Below, one piece after another: positions 44,381 through 54,307 of a DNA stretch of 64,000 nucleotides; position 1 is the first letter of the stretch, and the number at the start of each line of letters is the position of its first letter. The DNA is from Clostridium algifaecis (GTDB lineage Bacteria; Bacillota; Clostridia; Clostridiales; Clostridiaceae). The position numbers were made by a program, and so were the translations under genes. The DNA lies in NCBI RefSeq assembly GCF_017874415.1, contig NZ_JAGGLM010000017.1, positions 1-64,000 on the forward strand, read 5' to 3'. Below the pieces are notes generated by a model, which saw only the letters and a program-made list of their open reading frames with translations, made no database searches and had not been told where the DNA came from.

Positions 44381-45523
44381 TTAATTAGCAATCTTTTTTA
44401 TATTAAACATATCACCTAATACCGCCCAATTTTGAGGGAAAGGCTGAGCTAGTACCCAATAGCTTACTCCCCTGAGTTTATCTTCGCTAACTAATTTATA
44501 CTTTTCAAAAACGCTTCTGGCATCCTCAAACCACACCACATGCTCTCTTCTTTCCTCATCTATATAATTATAATAAGGCGATTTTGATTTCTCATCAAAC
44601 TTTATTTGTGCCCCATATCTTCTAGCTCTTTCTATAGCTTCTTGGTTTCCTATGCTTTCTGCAAATTCTCCTCCTGGTGTGTATGGAAGTGTCCAGTCAT
44701 ACCCATAGAGAGGCATTCCCATCATTATTTTACTAGGTGGTATTACACTTTTTGCATAATTTATTACCTTTCTCACTTCATTGATTGGAGCGACAGCCAT
44801 AGGTGGGCCACCTGACCAACCCCATTCATACGTCATTATTATAACGAAATCCATTATTTCTCCATGAGATTTATAATCATGTGCTCCATGCCACGCTCCT
44901 TTTTTAACATCATACGTTTTTGGAGCTAATGCCGTTGCAGCAATAAATCCCATAGGATGTAACTTTGCTACTAATTTTCTCAAAAAATTATTGTACTTTT
45001 CTCTGTCCTCCGGAGGAATTCTTTCAAAATCTATTACAACTCCATAGTATCCTTTACTCTTTAATGTATTAGCTATATTATCAATCAAATTATTTTGAAG
45101 AGATTCATCATTTAGTATATTGTGTATTAGATCTGTGTCAAAATTTTTGCCAGATATATTAGTTACAGATAAGAGTGGTGCAATTCTAAAATATTTTGAG
45201 GTACTCCTTATTACACTATCATTTAAAGGAGTAATTCCACCTTCTTTCGTGACATGATGGCTAAAAGGCGTTATATAAGTCAAATATCTTCCTGTTTCCA
45301 TAACCAAACTTCTATCTCTCTCTGGATTTGCAGGTTGTATAAATGCATTAGTCTCAATAGAACCATATTTTCTGGATTCTTGTGGAATTACAAGAGTTTG
45401 CCCTATTACAAGGCTTTTATTTGGATCTAATTTATTTACTCTTATTATACTTTGAAGATCCATTCTAAATTTTTGTGCTATTGACCATATGGAATCACCT
45501 TTTTTTACTACATATATATTCAC
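44381..45523 (-). CDS. LysM domain-containing GH18 family hydrolase (SleL/YaaH type)
   Basis: One LysM repeat at residues 2-48 (IYVVKKGDSIWSIAQKF, then LVIGQTLVIP) binds peptidoglycan. The rest is a GH18 barrel with the catalytic DxE region GVVIDFERIPPEDREKY near residue 190. This layout is that of spore-cortex N-acetylglucosaminidases such as SleL and YaaH. Start GTG 45523 is preferred over ATG 45541 because GAGAGG lies between the two, 10 nt before the GTG. Length is 380 aa. There is no signal peptide, as in spore-deposited members. It is monocistronic. Confidence 0.87.
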   Translation of the reverse strand: MNIYVVKKGDSIWSIAQKFRMDLQSIIRVNKLDPNKSLVIGQTLVIPQESRKYGSIETNAFIQPANPERDRSLVMETGRYLTYITPFSHHVTKEGGITPLNDSVIRSTSKYFRIAPLLSVTNISGKNFDTDLIHNILNDESLQNNLIDNIANTLKSKGYYGVVIDFERIPPEDREKYNNFLRKLVAKLHPMGFIAATALAPKTYDVKKGAWHGAHDYKSHGEIMDFVIIMTYEWGWSGGPPMAVAPINEVRKVINYAKSVIPPSKIMMGMPLYGYDWTLPYTPGGEFAESIGNQEAIERARRYGAQIKFDEKSKSPYYNYIDEERREHVVWFEDARSVFEKYKLVSEDKLRGVSYWVLAQPFPQNWAVLGDMFNIKKIAN

Positions 45524-45665
45524 AATAACAAAGCCTCTCATTTACATACTACTATTAGCCATTATATTCAATCAGATTCATTTTGATACCATATATAAAC
45601 ATATTATAATGTTTGAATACATTTGTACATAAATTTTACATTTTTTATTTAGTGAAATTTTAAGA

Positions 45666-45691
45666 TCTATGTATTATAATAAACACATAGA
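45666..45691 (+). promoter_or_regulatory. Inverted repeat upstream of the ECF sigma gene
   Basis: TCTATGT (45666-45672) and ACATAGA (45685-45691) flank TATTATAATAAA-like AT-rich DNA about 55 bp before the start. It may be an operator or a 5' leader hairpin. Confidence 0.35.
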
Positions 45692-45743
45692 CACGGAGCA
45701 GAAAATATATATATTTCGTCTAATATATGGAAAGGAGAGTACA

Positions 45744-46268
45744 GTGGACAAAAAAGAATTGGAAAGATTGATGAACTCTTATGGGAATGATGTACTCAGG
45801 ACCGCTTTTATATATCTTAAGGACAAACATCTTGCAGAAGATGTATTTCAGGAAGTATTTATAAAGGTATATAAAAAGTTTAATAAATTCAATAAAAAAA
45901 GCAGCGAAAAAACCTGGATATTAGCTATTACAATAAATTCATGTAGAGATATACTTAGAAGTTCATGGATTAAAAGAGTATTAAGATTTCAAGATCCTGA
46001 ATATGGGCTATTAAACATAAAAGAAAATTCAATTAATATAGATGATAAAGTAATTAAAAATATAGAATATGAAGATTTAATAAAAAAAGTTATGGATTTG
46101 CCTAAAAAATATAAGGAAGTTATACTCTTATATTATTATCAGGAATTATCTACTTCTGAAATAAGTGAAACCTTAAAAATACCAGAAGGCACCGTAAGAA
46201 GTAGACTTTACAGAGCTAGAGAATTATTAAAATATAATATAGGTGGTACTATCGAATATGAAGGATGA
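45744..46268 (+). CDS. ECF-type RNA polymerase sigma factor
   Basis: A 174-aa sigma-70 family protein with only regions 2 and 4. Region 2 shows FIYLKDKHLAEDVFQEVFIK, and region 4 LPKKYKEVILLYYYQEL followed by EISETLKIPEGTVRSRLYRA. Start GTG 45744 has AAAGGAGAG 6-8 nt upstream; longer frames lack a site. It overlaps the next gene by 11 nt, whose product looks like a membrane anti-sigma factor, so activity is probably held back until an envelope signal arrives. Confidence 0.92.
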   Translation: MDKKELERLMNSYGNDVLRTAFIYLKDKHLAEDVFQEVFIKVYKKFNKFNKKSSEKTWILAITINSCRDILRSSWIKRVLRFQDPEYGLLNIKENSINIDDKVIKNIEYEDLIKKVMDLPKKYKEVILLYYYQELSTSEISETLKIPEGTVRSRLYRARELLKYNIGGTIEYEG

Positions 46269-47199
46269 TTTAAGAACTTTTAAAGACACAGTAAATTCAA
46301 ATCTTAGTGATATTCATGTCACTGATGAATTAAAAAATAAAACTTTTAGAGAATGTAAAAGTAATAAAAAAGTAAAGCCTGCTTATGTCACAGCCGCAAT
46401 TACAGTATTCATGATATTTACTACAGCAAGCTATAATCATTTTTTCCCAAATAAAACAAATAGAATGTACGGCTTAAACATGATAACTACAGAAGAAAAA
46501 TTACATAATATAGAAAATATGATAAAGGATTCAATTATAAGTCCTATCCAAAATAATAATAACTTAAATAATGAATCCAATAAAAACAATTATGCTTATA
46601 ATAAAAACAAATCATCGAAATCAAATGAAAATAATAAAGACTCAAAAAATACGACTGTCAACATTCAAAATACAGCGAATGAACAAATTGATAAAACAAT
46701 TTCTAAAGATAAGTCCACTTCTGCTGAAGAACCTACAGAAGAATCTGCAACTGTAAATAAAGAAATTCCTAAAGATAGCTCTGATGAAAAAAGTTATTCT
46801 GCAGTAAATAAAATTTCATCTGAAAATGAATCAAATTCAAATTCATCTAAACCAGATGTAAGCCTTGCAGAAGATTACCTAGGTGAAAAACTAAATATGC
46901 CATCTTATTTGCCTGATGACTTAAAACTCAATAATATAAATATAAGCAAATCAGATGATAAATCCGTAAATATAAATTATGACTCAAAAGGTTCTCACTT
47001 AAACATAAATCAAGGAAAAAATTCTACTAAAGATAACGAAGGCGAAAAAATTGATATAAATGGTGTCGAAGCACGTTCATGCTGGGTTGAAAGTAAAAGT
47101 GAACTTAGAATAACATGGAACAAGGACAATACCAAATATACTATTCAGGGAAATGTTCCTAAATCCACGTTAATTGATGTAGCAAAATCAATGAAATAA
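46258..47199 (+). CDS. Membrane anti-sigma-like protein with DUF4367 domain
   Basis: A 313-aa protein with a short cytoplasmic N-terminal part (about 45 residues), one membrane segment (AYVTAAITVFMIFTTASYNH), a long low-complexity linker rich in Asn, Lys, Ser and Glu (about 85-205) and a C-terminal DUF4367-like domain (MPSYLPDDLKLNNINISKS, then VEARSCWVES). The ATG overlaps the sigma gene by 11 nt, which argues for coupled amounts. It has no obvious zinc-binding anti-sigma motif, so the anti-sigma role rests on context. Confidence 0.75.
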   Translation: MKDDLRTFKDTVNSNLSDIHVTDELKNKTFRECKSNKKVKPAYVTAAITVFMIFTTASYNHFFPNKTNRMYGLNMITTEEKLHNIENMIKDSIISPIQNNNNLNNESNKNNYAYNKNKSSKSNENNKDSKNTTVNIQNTANEQIDKTISKDKSTSAEEPTEESATVNKEIPKDSSDEKSYSAVNKISSENESNSNSSKPDVSLAEDYLGEKLNMPSYLPDDLKLNNINISKSDDKSVNINYDSKGSHLNINQGKNSTKDNEGEKIDINGVEARSCWVESKSELRITWNKDNTKYTIQGNVPKSTLIDVAKSMK

Positions 47200-47236
47200 T
47201 AAAAATTTCAACTTATAATATTTAGGAAGTGATATC

Positions 47237-48271
47237 TTGAATTTAGATAAATTATTAAATGATATTCCCAAAACAGACCTACACTGTCATCTTGACGGAA
47301 GCATACGTCCTGGAACAATGATAGACATTGCAAAAAAAGATAACATTAATATTCCATGCTATGATTTAAAAAATTTTGAAAGCTATGTAAAAGTGCCAGA
47401 AAAATGTCCATCTTTAAAAACATATTTAAATAAATTTGATATACCAATAAAAATTATGCAAAGTTATGACAATATATACAGGGTAACTCTGGAGCTTATA
47501 GAAGATGCTGCAAAGTTAAACATATGCTATATAGAAATCAGATTTGCACCTTTTAATCATACTACTAAACTAACAGCAAATGAAGTTATAAAAGCAGCTT
47601 TAGAAGCTGTAAAATACGGTAGGGAAAAATATGGTGTTATATCAAACTTAATTTTGTGTGCAATGAGACATGAACCAAGTGAACGAAGTAAAGAACTTGT
47701 AAATGTAGCAAAAGATTTTGTAGGTATGGGTGTATCAGCTATAGATCTAGCTGGTAATGAAGCTGATTTCCCACCTGAAATTCATAAAGAAGCTTTTGAA
47801 ATGGCAAAACATTATGGACTTCATAGAACAGTTCATGCAGGAGAAACTGGAAAGCCAGAAAATATAATAAAATCTATAAAGCTTTTAAATGCTGAAAGAA
47901 TAGGACATGGAGTATTTGCTTTTAAAGATAGTTCTGTGGTTGAATATCTAAAAGAAAACAAAATACCTCTGGAAGTATGCATAACAAGCAATGTAAATAC
48001 TTCTGCTGTTGATTCTTATAAAGATCACCCTGTAAAATCTTATCTTGACCATGGCATTATTATAACAATAAATACAGATAATACTACAGTATCAAATACC
48101 AATATAATTGATGAATTTAATCACCTTATAAAATATCAAAATTTTAATATTAATGATATAAAAAGTGTAATAAAAAATAGTATAACTTATTCTTTTGCAG
48201 ATAAAGAAGATAAAGATATTCTTAATTTAAAATTTTCATCATTTATAAATAACATTGAGGATTATAATTAA
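47237..48271 (+). CDS. add: Adenosine deaminase
   Basis: Zinc amidohydrolase, 344 aa, converting adenosine or deoxyadenosine to inosine. Zinc ligands are the HxH in [14 protein letters not shown], His in RTVHAGETG (with catalytic Glu), and Asp in ITINTDN. The RIGHGVF block with its His is also present. Length and motif order match bacterial Add rather than adenine deaminase, though adenine deaminases of the same family cannot be fully excluded. It starts 37 nt after the anti-sigma gene with a TTG behind AGGAAGTGAT, and ends at a terminator shared with the convergent mutase. Confidence 0.92.
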   Translation: MNLDKLLNDIPKTDLHCHLDGSIRPGTMIDIAKKDNINIPCYDLKNFESYVKVPEKCPSLKTYLNKFDIPIKIMQSYDNIYRVTLELIEDAAKLNICYIEIRFAPFNHTTKLTANEVIKAALEAVKYGREKYGVISNLILCAMRHEPSERSKELVNVAKDFVGMGVSAIDLAGNEADFPPEIHKEAFEMAKHYGLHRTVHAGETGKPENIIKSIKLLNAERIGHGVFAFKDSSVVEYLKENKIPLEVCITSNVNTSAVDSYKDHPVKSYLDHGIIITINTDNTTVSNTNIIDEFNHLIKYQNFNINDIKSVIKNSITYSFADKEDKDILNLKFSSFINNIEDYN

Positions 48272-48286
48272 TTTATAATCCTCAAT
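48254..48286. terminator. Bidirectional terminator over the add stop
   Basis: ATTGAGGATTATAA (48254-48267) and TTATAATCCTCAAT (48273-48286) pair perfectly around 5 nt between convergent genes. Confidence 0.75.
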
Positions 48287-48304
48287 ATCTATCTTTAACA
48301 TTTC

Positions 48305-49822
48305 CTATTTCATACTTGAAAAATCAAGTTTATCGTACTTTTCTAAAAACCTAACTAATTTTGAAACTATAATTGAAATTCCACCTTCTGTATCAGATTC
48401 TATATTTAGTGGCATTACAGGTTCATGAAGAGATAATCTCATTAAGAACCATCCATCACCATTGTCTTTATTTAAGTTTACCCTAACACCCTCATAGTTC
48501 TTAGGTTCAATAGTCCATCCTTCTATGCCTTTCACATATTCTTTTAAATCTTCTAGAACGTCTAGACCATAATCCTTAAATTGTTCACAATTAATTTTTA
48601 TTCTGTATTCTGTACTTTCATAAGGTATTTCAAGATCAGAAATTAAGTCCTGAAGTTTTTTATCACTTTCATTTTTTAATTTTGCCATCTTTATAAGTAT
48701 TTTGGAAACCAGATATGCTCCATCATCTAAAAAGTAATTTTCCTTTAATGCTGCATGACCAGATGTCTCAATAGCAAAATAACATTCCTTATTTTCTTCA
48801 TTGAATCTTATAGCTTCATTTATAACATTTCTATAGCCTCTCTTAAATCTATGATGGATTCCACCGTGTTTTTCTATGAATTTTTTAAGTCCATTACTTG
48901 TAACTGAATCAGTAACTATTATTGAACCTGGGTGTTCTTCAAGTACAATAGCTGATGTCAGTGCAATAAGCACATTTCTATTTATCTCTTCTCCAGTGTT
49001 ATCAACTACAGCAGCCCTGTCTACATCTGTATCAAATATAATACCAAGATCAGCTTTATTCTTTAAAACAGCTTCCTTTATGGCATCCATAGCCTCTTTT
49101 TTTTCAGGATTTGGTATATGATTTGGAAACATTCCATCTGGTTCAGTAAACTGACTTCCCGAAGTATCTGCTCCAAGTTTATTTAAAACCTTTTCTACGT
49201 AGAATCCTCCAACTCCATTTCCTGCATCAACTACTATTTTAAACCCTTTTAAAGGTTGATTTTTATTATTAGGATCATTAATACCATCGGTTATTTTATG
49301 TACTAAAAAACTGCTGTACTCTTCCATGAGATTTTTCTTAATTTTACTGCCTAAATCATTGCATTGTGGAAATTCTGCCTTATCTGCAATTTCAAGTAGT
49401 TCAGTTATATCTTCTCCTTCAAAGCCACCTTTATTTGTAAAGAACTTTAGTCCATTATAGTAATATGGAAGATGACTGGCTGTTATTTCTATAGCACCAT
49501 CTACTTTATAGTCTTCAAAAACTGTACTCATAAACATTGCAGGAGTAGAACACATACCACATTCTATTACACTGCATCCAAGCTTTTGAATTTCATTTAC
49601 CAAAACTTCTTTTATTTTTTCACTGGTTATTCTGGAATCCATGCCTATAGATATTTTTAATTTTTTCAAATTTTTATTTTTTTTTCTTGATAAGAGCACC
49701 GCAAATGATTTAGCTATACTTGAAACCATGTTGTTTGTAATATTTAAAGCTCTGTTATCGTTTTCTACAACTACCCCTCTAATATCTGTACCATTCTTTA
49801 TATTTTTCCATTTGTTATCCAT
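48305..49822 (-). CDS. Phosphohexomutase (phosphoglucomutase/phosphomannomutase family)
   Basis: Interconverts 1- and 6-phosphates of glucose or mannose. The phosphoserine loop reads TASHLPYYYNGLKFF, with Leu where most family members have Asn. The metal loop is DTDVDRAAVV, the sugar loop ETSGHAALKENYFLDDGAYL and the phosphate-binding Arg region RVNLNKDNGDGWFLMRLS. The ATG at 49822 has GGAGG 7 nt upstream; a frame extending 37 codons further has none. Length is 505 aa. It may provide sugar phosphates for surface glycans, but lies far from the glf region. Confidence 0.88.
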   Translation of the reverse strand: MDNKWKNIKNGTDIRGVVVENDNRALNITNNMVSSIAKSFAVLLSRKKNKNLKKLKISIGMDSRITSEKIKEVLVNEIQKLGCSVIECGMCSTPAMFMSTVFEDYKVDGAIEITASHLPYYYNGLKFFTNKGGFEGEDITELLEIADKAEFPQCNDLGSKIKKNLMEEYSSFLVHKITDGINDPNNKNQPLKGFKIVVDAGNGVGGFYVEKVLNKLGADTSGSQFTEPDGMFPNHIPNPEKKEAMDAIKEAVLKNKADLGIIFDTDVDRAAVVDNTGEEINRNVLIALTSAIVLEEHPGSIIVTDSVTSNGLKKFIEKHGGIHHRFKRGYRNVINEAIRFNEENKECYFAIETSGHAALKENYFLDDGAYLVSKILIKMAKLKNESDKKLQDLISDLEIPYESTEYRIKINCEQFKDYGLDVLEDLKEYVKGIEGWTIEPKNYEGVRVNLNKDNGDGWFLMRLSLHEPVMPLNIESDTEGGISIIVSKLVRFLEKYDKLDFSSMK

Positions 49823-49931
49823 TATAATACCTCCTGATACTGCATTTACTTTTAGTCTTTCAAATATTAATTGTACTATATTATTCTTTAATTTTGTGAA
49901 AAATTTTCTAAATAATAAATTTTTTTTAAGC

Positions 49932-49971
49932 AAAAACGCCTTTGCTGTTATTAACAGTAAAAGGCGTTTTT
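49932..49971. terminator. Terminator of the suf operon
   Basis: AAAAACGCCTTT (49932-49943) pairs with AAAGGCGTTTTT (49960-49971), with an inner CTGTTA/TAACAG extension, just after sufU. Confidence 0.85.
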
Positions 49972-50009
49972 ATATTTAAAATTATAAACTATTTATTTAA
50001 TTTTTCAAT

Positions 50010-50456
50010 TTACTTTTTACTAGCATTTCTCTTTTTTATAGCTTCCTCTAAAGTATGCCATGCAAGTACTGCACATTTTACTCTAGCAGGCATCGTTGAT
50101 ATATTTTTAAGTGCTATAGCATCTTCAAGTTTCTCAAGCTCTTTTTCATCTGTAATATCTTTTTTTATCATTCCTATAAAAGTATTTACATAATCCATAG
50201 CTTCATCTATAGTCTTACCTTTAATTAAATCTATCATCATAGATGTAGAAGCCTGAGATATTGCACATCCGCTTCCTTCATAAGCAACATCATCTATGAC
50301 ATCACCCTTGAATTTTAAAGAAATAGTTATATCATCTCCACAACTTGGATTATGACCTCTTTCTTTTAAATCCGCATCTTTAATTTCTCTTTTATTTGTA
50401 GTATCCTGGTTGTGCTCTGTAATTATTTCTGAATATATGAGACTAAGATCGTCCAT
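50010..50456 (-). CDS. sufU: SUF iron-sulfur assembly protein SufU
   Basis: SufU accepts sulfur from SufS and passes it to the SufBCD scaffold. Its three conserved cysteines are in NPSCGDD, EGSGCAISQAST and RVKCAVLAWHTLEEA, and the zinc-coordinating Asp is in the first block. At 148 aa it is normal. It overlaps sufS by 14 nt and is the last gene of the sufC-B-D-S-U operon, ending at a strong terminator. Confidence 0.95.
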   Translation of the reverse strand: MDDLSLIYSEIITEHNQDTTNKREIKDADLKERGHNPSCGDDITISLKFKGDVIDDVAYEGSGCAISQASTSMMIDLIKGKTIDEAMDYVNTFIGMIKKDITDEKELEKLEDAIALKNISTMPARVKCAVLAWHTLEEAIKKRNASKK

Positions 50457-51705
50457 ATCCTAACCACTTCCTTACATTTTTTAAGCTTTCTACAAACTTA
50501 TCTATTTCTTCATAAGTATTATAAAAATAGAAACTAGCTCTTGAAGAAGCCTGAATTCCTAAATATTTCATAAGCGGTTGGGCGCAGTGATGACCTGACC
50601 TTACTGCTACACCATAATTATTCAATATAGTTGCTACATCATGGGGATGAACATCCTTTATATTAAATGAAACTATTCCTCCCCTGTCTTTTACATCCTT
50701 AGGGCCATATACTGAGACATAATCTATTTCAGAAACTTTTTTAAGGGCATATTCTGTAAGCTCTGTTTCATATGCTTCAATATTGTCAAGTCCTATGGAA
50801 TTAATATATTCTATAGCTGCTGCAAGAGATACTGCACCCTCTACATTTTGAGTTCCAGCTTCAAATTTAAAAGGAAGCTCTGCAAAAGTTGCATCCTGTT
50901 CCGTAACATACTCTATCATGTCTCCACCTCTTAAAAATGGCGGCATCTCAAGTAAGAACTTTTCCTTTGCATAAAGCACTCCTATGCCCATCGATGAAAG
51001 CATCTTGTGACCTGAAAATACGAAGAAATCCGCATCAAGATCCTTAACATCAACTTTCATATGAGGTGCACTCTGTGCTCCATCTATTACAACTACTGCT
51101 CCTTTTTCATGGGCATACTTTGCAATCTCTTTTACTGGATATTTTGTTCCAAGTACATTTGACATTTGAGCAATAGCTACAATTTTAGTTTTATCTGTAA
51201 TTTTGCTTTTATATTCTTCTTCTGTAATTCTTCCATCTTTATTAGGATACATGTACTTAAGCACTGCACCCTTTGACTTAACTACCATCTGCCATGGAAG
51301 TATGTTACTGTGGTGCTCCGAAACAGGTATTACTATTTCGTCACCCTTGTTTATAAAATTAAGTCCGTAACTATAAGCTATTAAGTTAAGCGATTCTGTA
51401 GCATTTCTTGTGAATATTATTTCAGAGGCTTTTTCTGCTCCTATAAACTTTCTTACAGTCTCACGCGCATTTTCATAAGCTTCAGTAGATGTAACACCTA
51501 AATAATGGGCTCCTCTGTGTGGATTTCCATTTAAATTTTCATTATAGTGTTCTACTGCTTTTATTACAGCTAATGGTTTTTGCGTGGTCGCACCATTATC
51601 AAGATATACAAGATCTTTGTCATTTACCTTCAATTTTAGTATAGGAAAATCTTTTCTTATTTTTTCTACATCTATTTTACTTACTTTTGCTTCTAAAGTG
51701 CTCAT
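50443..51705 (-). CDS. sufS: Cysteine desulfurase SufS
   Basis: Group II cysteine desulfurase that makes a persulfide for SufU. The 420-aa protein shows YLDNGATTQKP, the PLP lysine in FSGHKMLSSMGIGVLY, and the catalytic Cys in RSGHHCAQPLM, in the short group II loop. It overlaps sufD by 4 nt and sufU by 14 nt, indicating tight translational coupling. The window also contains a group I-like desulfurase (62360-63505) for thiolation. Confidence 0.95.
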   Translation of the reverse strand: MSTLEAKVSKIDVEKIRKDFPILKLKVNDKDLVYLDNGATTQKPLAVIKAVEHYNENLNGNPHRGAHYLGVTSTEAYENARETVRKFIGAEKASEIIFTRNATESLNLIAYSYGLNFINKGDEIVIPVSEHHSNILPWQMVVKSKGAVLKYMYPNKDGRITEEEYKSKITDKTKIVAIAQMSNVLGTKYPVKEIAKYAHEKGAVVVIDGAQSAPHMKVDVKDLDADFFVFSGHKMLSSMGIGVLYAKEKFLLEMPPFLRGGDMIEYVTEQDATFAELPFKFEAGTQNVEGAVSLAAAIEYINSIGLDNIEAYETELTEYALKKVSEIDYVSVYGPKDVKDRGGIVSFNIKDVHPHDVATILNNYGVAVRSGHHCAQPLMKYLGIQASSRASFYFYNTYEEIDKFVESLKNVRKWLGYGRS

Positions 51706-52856
51706 TTTACAAGCCTCCTCCTAAGTTCCTCAGATAGGAATTTTTTTAAATCCTCAGCGGGAATTTTATCAAAAATAGGTCTGAATCTAGCCTCTATTAC
51801 AAGCTTTTTTGCCTCATCTTCATTAAAACCTCTACTCATTAAATAAAAAAGCTGATCTTCGTCTATCTTTCCAACACTTGCTGCATGTTCTCCATCCACA
51901 TCTTCTTCATGACAAAGGAGCATAGGAAGTGTATCAGTTTTTACAGTAGGATCTAAAAGAAGTACTTCTTCTGCCTGTGCCCCTTTTGATTTAGAAGATC
52001 CTTTTTTAAAATCTATGTTTCCTTTAAATACTTTCCTTGCATTATCTTTTAGGACACCTTCTATAACCATATTGCTCAAGCTGCTTTTTCCAAAATGATT
52101 TGTTGTATAATAAAGATCCTGTCTTCTGTCTCCATCTACTAAATATGCAGAATAAATATCTGCACTGCTGTGATCTCCATTTAGATCTGAATTATAATTT
52201 GTAACATTTATATTACTTCCAATTTCTACAGTAATCCAGTTTACTTTTCCATCTCCACTGACAGATGCCATATTTGAATCAAAATGAGTTGACTTGTCAT
52301 TCATTCTTTGAATTTTTATAACATTAACTTCAGATCCTTCTTTTGCAAATACCTTAACAAGTCCATCATGAAAAGCATTTATGTTTCCATCTTCTGTATA
52401 ATAATCCACAAGCAAAGTGACTTTGCTGTTTGGCTCAGCTATAATTATATTTTCATCTATTACAGTTGGATTTTTTGCATTCAAATTAAAGTTAAGTCTA
52501 ACATATGAATTTGTAAGTTTATTTTCTGGTACCTTTATGAATACCCCTGAATTAAATCCATTTTCTGCAAGTCTCACAAAATCCTTTGATACAGAAGTTG
52601 CTCCCTTAAAACTTGAATAATCACAAAGGCATCCATGCTTTGCTGCCTCCTTAGTAGGAACAACAGTAATTCCTTCAAAGTCTTCAGCTTTAAACTCTAT
52701 ATAATCCTCTTTATAAGGCTCTATTTCTGGAAGTTTATAGCCCTCAATATGGAAATTATTCAATCCAAGATGTTTCCATGTAGGAACATAGGCTTCATTC
52801 AATTTGATATCTTTTTTATCTTTAAAATTAGAAATTATATCTTTACTATCTATCAT
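51702..52856 (-). CDS. sufD: SUF scaffold component SufD
   Basis: SufD pairs with SufB on the SufC ATPase to assemble iron-sulfur clusters. The C-terminal half has the SufB/D beta-helix with GDGKVNWITVEIGSN and the end block ALLLDPTVKTDTLPMLLCHE-like sequence (LLLDPTVKTDTLPMLL), HAASVGKIDEDQLFYLMSRG. At 384 aa it matches SufD. It is 10 nt after sufB with the ribosome site GGAGGTAAA. Confidence 0.93.
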   Translation of the reverse strand: MIDSKDIISNFKDKKDIKLNEAYVPTWKHLGLNNFHIEGYKLPEIEPYKEDYIEFKAEDFEGITVVPTKEAAKHGCLCDYSSFKGATSVSKDFVRLAENGFNSGVFIKVPENKLTNSYVRLNFNLNAKNPTVIDENIIIAEPNSKVTLLVDYYTEDGNINAFHDGLVKVFAKEGSEVNVIKIQRMNDKSTHFDSNMASVSGDGKVNWITVEIGSNINVTNYNSDLNGDHSSADIYSAYLVDGDRRQDLYYTTNHFGKSSLSNMVIEGVLKDNARKVFKGNIDFKKGSSKSKGAQAEEVLLLDPTVKTDTLPMLLCHEEDVDGEHAASVGKIDEDQLFYLMSRGFNEDEAKKLVIEARFRPIFDKIPAEDLKKFLSEELRRRLVK

Positions 52857-52866
52857 ACTTTACCTC

Positions 52867-54276
52867 CTATCCTATAGTTCCTTTTAATTCAAGTTTAATT
52901 AAATTATTCATTTCAACTGCATATTCAAGAGGAAGTTCTTTTGCAACCGGCTCTACAAAACCTCTGACTATCATTCCCCTTGCGTCCTCTTCAGTAAGTC
53001 CCCTGCTCATAAGATAAAAGATTGCATCATCGCTTATTCTTCCTATTTTAGCTTCATGTCCTACATCCACATTGTTATTTGCCACACTTATAACAGGAAT
53101 TGTATCTGATCTTGACTCACTGTCAAGCATAAGTGATTCACATGATACACTTGCTTTTGAACGTTCTGCTTCTTTAGTGGAACTTAAAAGTCCCCTGTAT
53201 ATGGAAATTCCTCCATCCTTTGATATTGATTTTGAATTTACAGTAGATGTAGTATTTGGGGCCGCATGAACTACTTTTGAACCTGTATCCAAATATTGTC
53301 CAGCACCTGCAAAAGTTATTCCAGTAAAATCACATTTTGCACCTTCTCCTCTGAGTATGCTCATTGGATACAACATAGACACCTTGGAACCAAAGGAACC
53401 TGTTACCCACTCTATATGTCCATTTTTATCTACAGCTGCCCTTTTAGTATTTAAATTGTACATATTTCTTGACCAGTTCTCTATAGTACTGTATTTTAAT
53501 GTAGCGCCTTCTCTTATATAGCACTCAACACATCCTGCATGTAGATTATTTACATAATATTTTGGTGCCGAACATCCTTCTATATAATGAATTTTTGCAC
53601 CTTTTTCAACTACTATCAATGTATGCTCAAACTGTCCAGCTCCAGGTGAATTTAATCTAAAATAAGATTGAATTGGTATGTCAACCTGAACTCCTTCCGG
53701 AACATATACAAAGGAACCACCTGACCAAACAGCTCCATGAAGTGCTGCGAATTTGTGGTCTGTTGGAGGTACAAGTTTCATGAAAAGTGGTCTTACTATA
53801 TCCTCATAATCCCTTATAGCTGTTTCCATATCCATATACAAAACGCCCTGTTTTCTAAGATCCTCGCTTACATTATGATAAACAACTTCTGAATCATATT
53901 GAGCTCCCACTCCAGCTAACGACTCGTGTTCTGCCTTTGGAATTCCAAGCAAATCAAAAGTCTTTTTTATATCCTTAGGGACATCTTTCCAGTCATGTTT
54001 CATACTAGTATCAGGTTTTACATAAGTAACTATATTATCCATATCAAGGTCACTTAAATCTGCTCCCCAGGATGGCATCTCCATTTTGTTGTATATGTCA
54101 AGTGATTTAAGCCTAAATTCTCTCATCCAGTCAGGATCATTCTTTTCAGCAGATATCTGTTCTATTATTTCCTTTGTAAGTCCGCTGCTGGTTTTATAAC
54201 TATATTTATCTTCATTTTTTATATTATAAATACTATTATTTTCATCTTCTATATTATCAATTCTACTTTTTTCCAA
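52867..54276 (-). CDS. sufB: SUF scaffold component SufB
   Basis: The largest scaffold subunit, 469 aa. Typical blocks are DWMREFRLKSLDIYNKMEMP, YVPEGVQVDIPIQSYFRLN, GCSAPKYYVNNLHAGCVEC and HEAKIGRISDDAIFYLMSRG. The TTG at 54276 is preferred: AGAGGTG lies 6 nt upstream, and the in-frame GTG 9 nt earlier is part of that site. It lies 31 nt after sufC. It is highly conserved in Firmicutes. Confidence 0.95.
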   Translation of the reverse strand: MEKSRIDNIEDENNSIYNIKNEDKYSYKTSSGLTKEIIEQISAEKNDPDWMREFRLKSLDIYNKMEMPSWGADLSDLDMDNIVTYVKPDTSMKHDWKDVPKDIKKTFDLLGIPKAEHESLAGVGAQYDSEVVYHNVSEDLRKQGVLYMDMETAIRDYEDIVRPLFMKLVPPTDHKFAALHGAVWSGGSFVYVPEGVQVDIPIQSYFRLNSPGAGQFEHTLIVVEKGAKIHYIEGCSAPKYYVNNLHAGCVECYIREGATLKYSTIENWSRNMYNLNTKRAAVDKNGHIEWVTGSFGSKVSMLYPMSILRGEGAKCDFTGITFAGAGQYLDTGSKVVHAAPNTTSTVNSKSISKDGGISIYRGLLSSTKEAERSKASVSCESLMLDSESRSDTIPVISVANNNVDVGHEAKIGRISDDAIFYLMSRGLTEEDARGMIVRGFVEPVAKELPLEYAVEMNNLIKLELKGTIG

Positions 54277-54307
54277 TAAAAACACCTCTCTTTTAAAAGC
54301 AAATTTC

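Noticed and set aside
46571-46756. Overlapping frame inside the anti-sigma-like gene
   Set aside because: It arises from the low-complexity Asn/Lys-rich linker in another frame and has no supporting signal.
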